DNA from: Chara braunii
Lineage: Eukaryota; Streptophyta; Charophyceae; Charales; Characeae
Direction: 5' to 3'
DNA: 32,005 nt
NCBI GenBank assembly: GCA_003427395.1
Contig: BFEA01000149.1
Span: 2,557,977 to 2,589,981 of the forward strand
Positions 1 through 7,992 of this stretch are shown here, piece by piece (the first letter of the stretch is position 1; every line of letters starts with the position of its first letter). The notes below the pieces were generated by a model. It was not told the origin of the DNA. It worked only from the letters and a program-made list of their open reading frames with translations, and searched no databases. The position numbers were made by a program, and so were the translations under genes.

Positions 1-227
1 AAAAAAAAAAAAAAAACCATGGTCGGCCCACGACTGGGGTTTGACCTATACATCTGGGTCATGGCCAATCTGGGGTGTGGCCGAGACATCTCGACCGTGA
101 CCAATTTGAGGTGTGGCTGAGACATCTTGGTCGTGGCCAATCTGGGGTGTGGCCGAGACATCTCGGCCGTGGCCCGACCATGGGGCCGATACACTTTTTT
201 TTTTTCAGCCGCGGCACAGCATGGTGC
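1..227. repeat. 36-bp minisatellite between inverted flanks
   Basis: A 36-bp unit (core CCAATCTGGGGTGTGGCCGA) is repeated at 51-86, 87-122 and 123-158, with a partial fourth copy from 159. The flanks are inverted: 17-32 pairs with 168-183 with one mismatch, and a poly(A) run at 1-16 faces a poly(T) run at about 195-205. The whole block could therefore fold back. Any open frame here only encodes the repeat. Confidence 0.8.
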
Positions 228-265
228 CTGTCTCTTATACACATCTAGATGTGTATAAGAGACAG
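228..265. other. Nextera (Tn5) mate-pair junction adaptor
   Basis: Positions 228-246 read CTGTCTCTTATACACATCT and 247-265 read AGATGTGTATAAGAGACAG, a perfect inverted repeat. These are two head-to-head 19-bp Tn5 mosaic ends, exactly the junction made when tagmented DNA is circularised for mate-pair libraries. This is library-derived sequence, not genome, and the sequences on either side are not necessarily neighbours. Confidence 0.97.
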
Positions 266-828
266 GATGTAGGTTGAGCGGCGACTGCCCCCACCCCGTG
301 TGTCATATCGACCCACTTGTACACAACCAAAAGGCAAAGTGGCAAAGAAAAAAGGAAGGGAACAACCAAATAATACAGAACAGGGGGCAACAAAACAGAT
401 CCCAGATGACAATCCCACATGCAAGCACCGCCCCTGCCCACAGGCCAAACGACGGGACGAGTACAACTAGGATGTCAAACATTCTTGTCTGCAAAAAAAT
501 CAAAAAGAACCCGGAGGGCCGGTATAAAAAACAATCCCGGATGACGATTCCCACATGCAAGCACCACCTCGCTGCGACTTTGCGGTTGCGTCGTTGTAAT
601 TGCTTTGCGATTGCGTCATTGTAATTGCTTGGTTATCTCTTCTGTCCCACGTGCAAGCACCGCCTCGTGTTCCAAAAGGCCGAACAACGGGAAACAACCA
701 ACCAGGATGCCAAAACAATAAAAAAACCCGGATGACTNGTCCCACATAAAGCACCGCTACCTGCTGACTAAATAGGACCGAATAAGGGGACAAAATCAAC
801 TGGGATGCAGACAATGACCAGGCAACCG
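266..828. repeat. Degenerate tandem repeat array
   Basis: A motif close to GATGACNATCCCACATGCAA followed by GCACCGCC recurs near 405, 540, 640 and 731. Three of the copies are followed by related text about aggregated AAAGGCC, ACGGGA and CAACCAGGATGCCAAA words. Spacing is about 90-135 bp, so the array is degenerate. No credible protein is encoded. Confidence 0.55.
579..628. repeat. 25-bp direct repeat, two copies
   Basis: 579-603 and 604-628 are adjacent 25-bp units that begin TTTGCG and end GTAATTGC, with two mismatches. They lie inside the larger degenerate array. Confidence 0.8.
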
Positions 829-2187
829 CCAGTCATATGGGCTTCCACAAGACGTTGACTCGTGCGAGCCGCCTGTACGTCTGGCCGAAGCGCAAGGACT
901 TTGAAAAGGACTTCATCATAGAGTGTCCCACCTGTCAAGAGGTGAGCAATGCGAACCATCTGCCTTATGGTTTGCTCCAGCCTCTTCCTATCCCTGAGGG
1001 TCGTTGGCAGTCCATCTCGATGGACTTTATTGGTCCTCTTCGTCCTCCGACCCCCCGCGGTCATGATCCTTGACCGAGTCGTGCATGACCACGACTTACC
1101 TTTGAGCATCATATCTGACCGTGACCCGCGTTTTACCAGGCGATTCTGGCAACGGCTCCGGGAGGTGTACGACACCCAGCTCCGCTTCTCCTCGTCTTAC
1201 CATCCCCAGACTGATGGTCAGACCGAGGTCACGAACAAGACTCTCGGAGATATTCTCCGAAAGATTGTTTGTGATGACTAGCAGTGGGATCTCCATCTTG
1301 CCCACACGGAGATAACCTACAACCACGCCTTCTCGCCAGCCACAGGGATGTCGCCTTACTATTGCGACCTCGACTATCACCCTCGTGTCCCCGTTGACTT
1401 CCTTCGACCGTCACAGATGCACCCCGACACGAGTTGTCCCGCGCTGGATGATTTGGTTGCACACATGACGTCGATCATGAAGACCGCGCATGAGCATATA
1501 GCCGCTTCCTAGACTCGCATGGCCGCACGTGCAAACAGATCGATGATGGATCATTCATTCAAAGTCGGTGTTTTGCTTATCGACGTCCGCCACTTACAGC
1601 TCAAAGCGGACATGCTTCGGAAGTTTCGGCGTCGCTTCTTTGACCCATATCACATTCTCCAGGCCGTCGGTTCTGATACGGCTTCTAGCCCTGTCCACTT
1701 CCGTGTGAAGTTGTCCGACTACCTACGCCAGGCTCGTGTGCACGATGTCTACCATGTCTCGTTACTGCGTCCTTACCGCAGATCGTCTGAGCTTTTCGCT
1801 GGACGACCATACGAGCGCCCTTCACCCATCATGATGGACGGCCACGAGGAGTTCCTCGTTTCAGACATCATTGGTCGTCGAGTCATAGACAACAACCCTC
1901 CTCACGTCGAATATCTCATACGTTGGAAGGGTTATCCTGATGAGGAGGCTACTTGAGAGCCCCTCGAGCACTTGCAGAATGCTCGCATGTTGGTGCGTGC
2001 CTATGACCGTGCTCGTCGTGCTAGGTTGACTGCTCCTCCTCAACCCACTGACTCTCTTCCTTCTCCCTCGGCCGAGGAGACCACTGAAGTCGAGTCTGCT
2101 CCATTTGAGGCTGACCTTCAGCAGCAGCCGGATGCTTCTGAGCGTCCACAGCGCACTCGTCGTCGTCCTGCTCGATACGACGATTGA
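829..2187 (+). pseudogene. Chromovirus (Ty3/gypsy) integrase remnant with chromodomain
   Basis: This encodes the C-terminal end of a Ty3/gypsy polyprotein that would insert retrotransposon cDNA. The order is a partial zinc-binding region (SHMG, then CPTC), the rve catalytic core, a GPY-like tail (VHDVYHVSLLRPY) and a chromodomain (YLIRWKGYPDEE). Catalytic residues visible are D at 1023-1025, D at 1117-1119 and E at 1225-1227. The last two are 35 residues apart, as in DDx35E. The first two are only about 31 codons apart, and a frame change lies near 1065, so roughly 80 bp of the core has been lost. In-frame stops occur at 1279 (TAG), 1509 (TAG) and 1954 (TGA). Protease, RT and RNase H are absent upstream. 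Frame 1 is kept from about 1065 to the end. The copy is non-functional; family assignment is secure. Confidence 0.9.
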
Positions 2188-3418
2188 CTCTGACTTATCT
2201 TCCCCGGTCTTTGACTTCCCAGTACTCCATCCACTCCAGTTTTGTCACTTCAGCTCGTCGACGTTGCGACTCTTCCTCGACGACATTTCGTACTTCTCAT
2301 CATGCATTGGACGTCATCAACAGTTTCATGGACTTCGTCACGATCAACTCTGCCTACTTCAGACGTGGTCACTCTCTTACCACCTTACCTTGTATAGTAC
2401 CCTGGTTGTGTCGCATAAAGGTCTTCCTTCGCCGGGTTCCTGTGAGTTGGGCTCTCCCTTGGTATATGCATATGCATCGGGACTGTAGCGTTGCGCTGGC
2501 TTCCCAGCTTACGAATCCAGCTCCGACTTCCCTCACCTTATGAGTCATTTGCATGATTCCCTTATGCATCACTTTTTTACCCTTTGTCAACCCTCATGCC
2601 CTAGTTAGGCAGCCTTGCATGCTTCACCTAGGTGCGCCTTGTATACAAGACTCTCTTATTCCCTTGCATGGTCAACCCTCTTTAGCGGTCACCCCTTTAG
2701 TCGAGCATTACCCGCCCTGATGGCCTATGTGTTAGATTCATTGGTTTTGTTCGCTCCCTGTTCCCTACCCTCATTGAGCCTGATGACACGTGTCTCCCTG
2801 TCATTATGTGTGGATGCCCTTAATACGAGTTTATCGACCCCTAGGCTGCATTCGCCACCCTCAGAGACCATCCCACCCTATGGTTTGCGACACACTTCTC
2901 CTGTGACATATGGTTATCTTGTTGTTGCTTTGTTGCTCTCAGACTGAGGCTACTACCTCTAACATTTCTAGGATTTAGTTGTTTCTGCTTTTGCTGTTCT
3001 CAGGACTTATACACTAGTTAGCTGTTTCCAGACTGAGGCTATTGCCTCCAATATTCTAGGATTTAGCTGTCATTATTTTTTGCTTTCCTAGGACATGTAC
3101 ACTAGTTAGTTGCTTCTGCTTTCACTTAGGCTGTTAGCTGTGACATTGCTGTTTTTGTGACATTTTCTGTACTAGGTTGCATCGCATGGGCTCAGCATGG
3201 AGCTTGCTCCGCATCCTAGACTACTCGGGTTTTCTTTTTCTTTGGTAGAGTTCCGCTTCTTGGTGGAAGCGTGCTTGTATCTAGGCGATCCATCACAGGC
3301 CGAGGATCGTGTAGCGAACCTCTGGTTGGCTTGCGAGACAAGCCCCTTGGCCTGTTCTCACAGACCTGTGTTGTATTCGGGGTAGTCCAGTCCAGGCCGG
3401 TACCTCTGTCGATATCAA
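2188..3418. other. Non-coding flank of the integrase remnant, possible 3' UTR/LTR
   Basis: About 1.2 kb of T/C-rich sequence follows the integrase. The open frames in it are short and resemble no protein I know. A 3' LTR is expected here, but I see no polypurine tract and no paired LTR ends, so the LTR call is only positional. Confidence 0.3.
2941..3109. repeat. Degenerate 88-89-bp tandem duplication
   Basis: AGACTGAGGCTA at 2941 recurs as AGACTGAGGCTA at 3030, and ACACTAGTTAG at about 3011 recurs at about 3099. The text between also aligns (CTAGGATTTAG in both), giving two diverged adjacent copies of about 88 bp. Confidence 0.7.
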
Positions 3419-3463
3419 CCAGTCCAGTCCAGTCCAGTCAGTCCGCTGGGGTATACCCCAGCG
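3419..3463. repeat. CCAGT pentamer run abutting a perfect 20-bp palindrome
   Basis: A (CCAGT)n run at about 3419-3443 is followed by CGCTGGGGTATACCCCAGCG at 3444-3463, which is exactly self-complementary. Confidence 0.85.
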
Positions 3464-3922
3464 AGAGTCTGTATTTTAGGTCATTCTACATTAGCACAGT
3501 TTGGAGAGTCTCGCGTGGGAGCGGCGCTGTGCCATCTTGCTCCACCCTCATCCTCCATCTCCATCTCTATCCCAGGCGGAGCACCTCACCCGGTGGGTCT
3601 GCCACAAGTATAGTAGATAGAGAATAATAATAAAAACCCTAAGGCTTGGTGAATTCTGGAAGAACCAGCCGTTATGGCAGCTAGACATGAAGTCCAGAAA
3701 CAAATTTAAAACAGTCTGCGTGCTATTACAATAGCATCCCCTCCTAGCAATGCTCCGGGGCAAGGTCCCACTTGCGCAAATTAGGAGATTTCGGCTGTTC
3801 ATCTTTGCTATCTACGGTCTGTATCTCTTAATTCATGCAAATGGGGCCTGGCCCCCGAGAAGTCCATAGACCGTGATGAAAGTCGCAGCTTCCGGCATCC
3901 CTCACCCTAGCGTATGCCCGAC
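3464..3922. other. Unassigned sequence
   Basis: I see no gene, RNA or clear repeat here. The stretch contains a short AATAAT run near 3627 and no open frame with protein-like composition. Confidence 0.4.
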
Positions 3923-4030
3923 TGCCGTCTTTCCCCGAACACAACGCACCTTCATTTTGGCTGTATCTGACCAGAAATATAACTCGTACACATTCATTTT
4001 TAGGGTGCGTTATGTTGTCATCAGAACAGC
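3923..4030. mobile_element. MITE, copy 1 (degenerate)
   Basis: It opens with TGCCGTCTTTCCCCGAACAC followed by AACGCACC and has the inverted GGTGCGTTATGTTG at about 4004-4017. It matches the ends of the copies at 19401 and 21374. The right terminus has decayed past about 4017, so the end is approximate. There is no coding capacity. Confidence 0.7.
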
Positions 4031-4235
4031 GTCGTCAGGGGCACTGTCAGTCGAAAGTTAAGTTTGTTCTCTACTTCTCAGCTGTAAATACTACCGCTAC
4101 ACCTTGGTTCGAAAAAGCCTTCTCCATTGTGATGTGACCATCACAGCCAAAAGTCGTTCGTAGACGAAAACCGAGAAAGGAGGGCCGCGCGAGTGCGCGT
4201 TAACGCAGCGGTGACAGCGGCGGTGGCGGCGCCGG

Positions 4236-4419
4236 GTCCTCGACAGTCGCGGCTGAGTAGGTGGGGCGTTTGAACTCCGGGTTCTACCATTGCTACGCGA
4301 CACCTACCCTGCCAGGCACCATAGCTGTGTGAGAGCTATGGCGATAGTGCCTTGGCATAGCCTAGCCCTTGAGTGGGTAGGGAGTGCCTTTGCACTCGTA
4401 TGCCAAGGCATCCTGGCAG
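4236..4419 (+). ncRNA. Candidate structured RNA element, copy A (core 4309-4419)
   Basis: I cannot name this element. The core folds into nested helices read directly from the sequence. P1 is CTGCCAGG 4309-4316 with CCTGGCAG 4412-4419. P2 is CCATAGCT 4319-4326 with AGCTATGG 4334-4341. P3 is TGCCTTGGCATA 4348-4359 with TATGCCAAGGCA 4399-4410. Inside P3, P4 is CCTA(g)CCC 4361-4368 with GGGTAGG 4375-4381, and P5 is GAGTGC 4382-4387 with GCACTC 4392-4397. Upstream, GTAGGTG 4257-4263 can pair with CACCTAC 4301-4307. The same helices in the same order occur at 16567-16690, with different sequence in several stems. A short similarity also exists in one reading frame (SAF, then GILAAL), so a coding origin is not excluded. 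Strand is chosen only because G-U pairs in the second copy fit a plus-strand RNA. Confidence 0.5.
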
Positions 4420-4740
4420 CTCTGTATCCGACCTCTATAACAGCTTACAGACCTCACGAGACCATGACACCAGAGGAGCTGCCTTCCCTTCAAGCTTCCT
4501 GCCAGAAAGGGGGGGCTCCTTTTTCAATACCTACAGGCCGCGCGTGGTACTTTACGACAGGTTATCTGGACTGCCTCGACTAGAAGGAAGCATGGAAGGT
4601 GGAGCGGCGTACCTGGACGCATTGGGAGAGCGTGCGGCTGCGGTGGCAGCGCTCCGGCATATCCAAGGGCTTCAGCAAGTCCTGTTTGACCTATTTGTGT
4701 CGCGAGGCGTCATGATGTTCACTTACCTTACACGCTGAGT
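4420..4740 (+). other. Sequence downstream of copy A, partly shared with copy B
   Basis: Around 4573-4650 the sequence aligns, with gaps, to about 16765-16835 (LEG, GG and GRA words in translation, GAAGGA then GGTGG in DNA). The two loci therefore share more than the foldable core. Frames shift differently in the two copies, so I do not call a gene. Confidence 0.4.
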
Positions 4741-4883
4741 TTTTCATTCGACTTGGCTTGCGGCTACAGCAAGGCTAGTTTGACCTACTTTCTTCGCAAG
4801 GCATCGTGACGCTCACTTATTTCATGTTAGTTTTCGATTAATTTGGTTTGCAATGGTATTAGGGTGAAGTTCATGGGACAGGG

Positions 4884-4990
4884 AGGATATGAGAGACCTG
4901 GTGAAGAGCAAACTAGAGTTGTATCCATTGGGTGCATGGTGGGAAACCCGTCTTGGCAACAAAGGCTCTTTACAGTGTTTAGGTTTGTGT
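4884..4990. repeat. Diverged copy of the 294-bp repeat
   Basis: GAGCAAACTAGAGTTGTATCC, then GGTGGGAAACCCGTC and GGCTCTTTACAG, match segments of the tandem pair at 5525-6060 in the same order. This is a partial, older copy. Confidence 0.65.
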
Positions 4991-5524
4991 TGATGTGTGG
5001 ATCACCCTAACGCTTGTCCATCCTTTCACTTTTTGTCCGTTGATGTGTGGAATCCTTCGTTTTCATCTGTTGCCTTGTATAGTTTGTTTAGTCTCCGTTT
5101 CTAGTCCATTGCATAGTTGGATGGTCTTTGAATTTTGAGTTACCTGTTGACATCTAGAGTAGTACGAGTGTTTAGGTCAGTGTTGAGGTGCAGATCACCC
5201 TACTGAAGCAAGCGGGCAAAGTTCTTAATCGCGATGCATGTTGTCGATGGATGTGGTCCGTTTTAGATAAATGTTGAGTTTTCGGAATTTTCTGCTCTTA
5301 ACCTGGTCAGGTTCTTCGCCAGGATCCTAAGCACGATCCTGGTCAGGTTGTCATCCTTCATGACGGGGTTTACCGTCAGTTTCGTTTCGTACATATAACC
5401 TCTCTCGCTCTGGAGTAGTGAGTAGTTATAGTTGCCCTTGTCTGTTTGAAAACGGACTAGATGTTAAGTTGAGTACATAGGGTGTTAAATCTGTGGCTTA
5501 GGATTGGACATGAAGGCAAACTGG
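4991..5524. other. Unassigned sequence
   Basis: No gene is apparent. GGTCAGGTTCTTC near 5308 and GGTCAGGTTGTC near 5341 form a short direct repeat around CGCCAGGATCCTAAG and CACGATCCT. Confidence 0.4.
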
Positions 5525-6060
5525 TGATAGTTCTCTGATACCCGCGGAATTGCTAGTAGCGGCGCCTCCTTGTGCAGTGAGAGTGTAACAAGGGGCGGTG
5601 GGAACATTACGGCTAGGTGGCATGAAAGAACCGGCGAGGAGCAAACTTGAGTTGTACCCATTATGTCCGCTAAACCACGAAGGACCAAGGGTGCGTGGTG
5701 GAAAACCCATTATGGCAGCTCAGGCTCTTTGCAGGGTGATTGGAACAAAGTGGGTGATTGGGTAGCTCGATACAGAAACTAATGAGTGTGAGAATAAAGC
5801 AATTTGTATGATAGTCAGGGTGAAACCCAGGGAATTACTGACAGCGGCGCCATCTTGAGCAGCATGAGCCCATGAGGGCATCAAGAGGCGGTGGGAACGC
5901 TTTTGGTGAGATGCTATGAGAGAACCGGCGAGAAGCAAACTTGAGTTGTACCCATTGTGTCCGCTAAACTATGAAGGTCCAAGGGTGCGTGGTGGGAAAC
6001 CCGTCATGGCAGAGCAGGCTTCTGGCAGGGTAGTGGAACAGGGAGGGTAGTAGGGTCACT
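5525..6060. repeat. Tandem duplication, period about 294 bp
   Basis: GAACCGGCGAGGAGCAAACT at 5628 recurs as GAACCGGCGAGAAGCAAACT at 5922. Before it, GCGGCGCC and GGCGGTGGGAAC recur, and after it TTGTACCCATT, AAGGGTGCGTGGTGG and TGGCAG recur. Copies are about 5525-5750 and 5811-6060. No protein-like ORF accompanies them. They could be LTR fragments, but no termini are visible. Confidence 0.75.
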
Positions 6061-6499
6061 CCTGCAGGTGTGATCAATTAACTGTTGTAGGACTGTTCTT
6101 TATTTTTGGGAAACAATATCACCACGATTAGCTTGAAGTTGGCATGAGTTTGAGATGAGAATTTGGGATTTTATGGGACGTTTTAGTTTGCTTTTGTTAC
6201 TTTNAAGTGCTGGGGTATAGNTGTAGTAGTCTAGGGTAAAATTTAGTGAGTTCTCGCCTCGAAAATTCAGAGGTGAATTGTATTGGAGAATCGAGTCTGT
6301 TTCTGGAAATAATTATAGGGTTAATCTGTATAACTGTCGTGAATTGCCTTACCTCCTCGAGACTTGCTGATAATAGTTTGTTGTTCTCTGCCATTAGTGC
6401 TTCGTTTTTAGAAACACGACGGCACTTCCCTGAGGTCGGTTGGAGGAGTGGAGTATTGCTGCAATGATTAGTGCAACCACCTCTTTCGGTGCTCCATGA
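6061..6499. other. Unassigned sequence
   Basis: AT-rich with two ambiguous bases (6204, 6222). I see no gene or repeat that I can support. Confidence 0.4.
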
Positions 6500-6829
6500 C
6501 TATTTTTGTGGCCTGTCGGATTGAAGAAAGTTGAAGGAGATAGGAACTCAGACATGGGGCTTTTAGGTCTGAGTCATTTCTCCCAATTCACGGCTCGGAA
6601 GAAGAGATTAGATAATCTGTTTAGTAGATGCTTTTCATCATTTTTTCTTGTTATTTTTTTGGAGTACTTTAGAGGAGGGACACTGGACCCGGTTTCCAGA
6701 AGCCCACAACTGGGTAATGGCCCGAGCACGTCTGATGTACCGGGTTGCATTGTTGAGGTGTATTCCCGGACCTCTGTTTGTCTCTCATTTGGAATGAATT
6801 TGGAGTTACTCCAAAAAAAAAAAAAAAAA
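6500..6829 (+). mobile_element. 3' end of an older retroposon with poly(A)
   Basis: A 17-A run at 6813-6829 ends a segment whose last part (TACCGGGTTGCATTGTTGAGG, 6738 onward) resembles the 3' UTR of the LINE at 16229 onward (CACCGGGTTGAATTGTGAGG). GGACCCGGTTTCCA and ACTGGGTAATGGCCC at about 6685-6723 also recur, inverted, near 24690-24722. This fits a heavily 5'-truncated LINE or a SINE using a related tail. The 5' boundary is uncertain. Confidence 0.5.
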
Positions 6830-7008
6830 GCCTTCTCCCGCCGTGCAGTTTGTAAATCGTGGTGTGGCGCTCTTTTTTCGTTTGTAATTATTCCCGGAAT
6901 TTCCCGCCCATTTTCACGAAACCATGCTAAGCCGTTAGATACAGCTTCCCAACCGCGAAATTCTAGTTGGCAAGGTTCCACCCTCCTGAGCGCCAATTTG
7001 AAATTCCC
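6830..7008. other. Unassigned short stretch
   Basis: No recognisable feature; it separates the poly(A) tract from the hairpin element. Confidence 0.4.
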
Positions 7009-7177
7009 GCCAAATGTTCAAAGAAGTCTCAAAATTCCCAAGGTTCCTCGTCGCGCTACTCCCCATCCGCCAACATTTTGATTGCATGTGGACATCATTT
7101 TGTCCAGATGCATTCAAAATATTGGCGGATGGCGAGTAGTGCACCTAGGCCCTTAGCGCCAAATGTTCAAAAAAGTC
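7009..7177. mobile_element. Hairpin (MITE-like) element between direct repeats
   Basis: Arms 7055-7093 and 7102-7142 are inverted copies with about four mismatches and a 2-nt gap, separated by 8 nt. The direct repeat GCCAAATGTTCAAAGAAGTC at 7009-7028 recurs at 7158-7177 with one mismatch. The arm word GTCCAGATGCAT is shared with the hairpin at 22977-23119. Confidence 0.55.
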
Positions 7178-7183
7178 GAGGTC

Positions 7184-7992
7184 GAAAGCGGTCTTGACTC
7201 TTGATGCAATCAATATAGGGGTATTAGCTCGACGGGCGACCGGAACACGCTTTCAGCTGCGTTGTCTACGCTTGCGCCAACGCGAGTTACCGTACTAGGG
7301 TAACTTGGCTAACCCTAACTTACCATCAACGATGGCGAGTTATGGGGAGCATCAACCTCTCGTGGTAGCTCCATTTCGTTTGCTAGAAGTGGAGTAGGAT
7401 GCGCGACTTACCGGGGCAAAGTCCCAAAACAGAAATTACCAGATGCTACGTAGACAAGGCGAGCTCTTCTCGCCCTGTCTCTAGACTTTCACAAAAGCGT
7501 CGCCAGATACTCCGCTCTATTATGATTTCGCTTACCACGATCAGGATTACCGCAATAGGTTTTCTGGATCGCAGCCAATTCTGAAAATTTTTCCTTTCCA
7601 TCACAACCTCTCTTGTTTTTTTCTATCTTTAACCAAGTAGACATCTATAATACCGCCCCGTTGTCGCGTTTCGATCCTTCATTCCTTTCCCTACTAAGGA
7701 ATCTAGGGAACGTAAACAAGGAAAGGTTCTTTCTGTCCCACTTTCACCTTCCCAGGAAAGCGACACGATCGACCCCGGATTTCTTCCCGTAATCATTATC
7801 CCTAAATTTCTTTCATCATTCCTAATAGCTCCTCTCCTCCTGCACTTTCCCCCTGACCAATACGATGACGAGATCTACTCTCTCTGGCTAAACAAGAACC
7901 GTACAATCGTTACTCTCCCTACTTGAAGGCCAAGGTCCATCGGGCGGCGAACATCTTGGTATTCCCTTTCCTTTCTCCTGAGAGCAGATACA
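7184..7992 (+). promoter_or_regulatory. LINE 5' UTR / putative internal promoter region
   Basis: This lies between the putative target-site duplication and the ORF1 start. It has no sustained open frame. In L1-type elements the promoter lies within the 5' UTR; that role is inferred from position, and I see no specific promoter motif. Confidence 0.5.

Noticed and set aside
59-466. Small ORFs over the adaptor
   Set aside because: They translate the Tn5 mosaic ends and a minisatellite, a well-known artefact.
2105-2947. Overlapping ORFs downstream of the integrase
   Set aside because: Composition is not protein-like, frames overlap, and no domain is recognisable.
4104-4118. Possible Pol III B box (GGTTCGAAAAAGCC)
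   Set aside because: It departs from the GGTTCGANNCC consensus and I found no A box or tRNA cloverleaf nearby.
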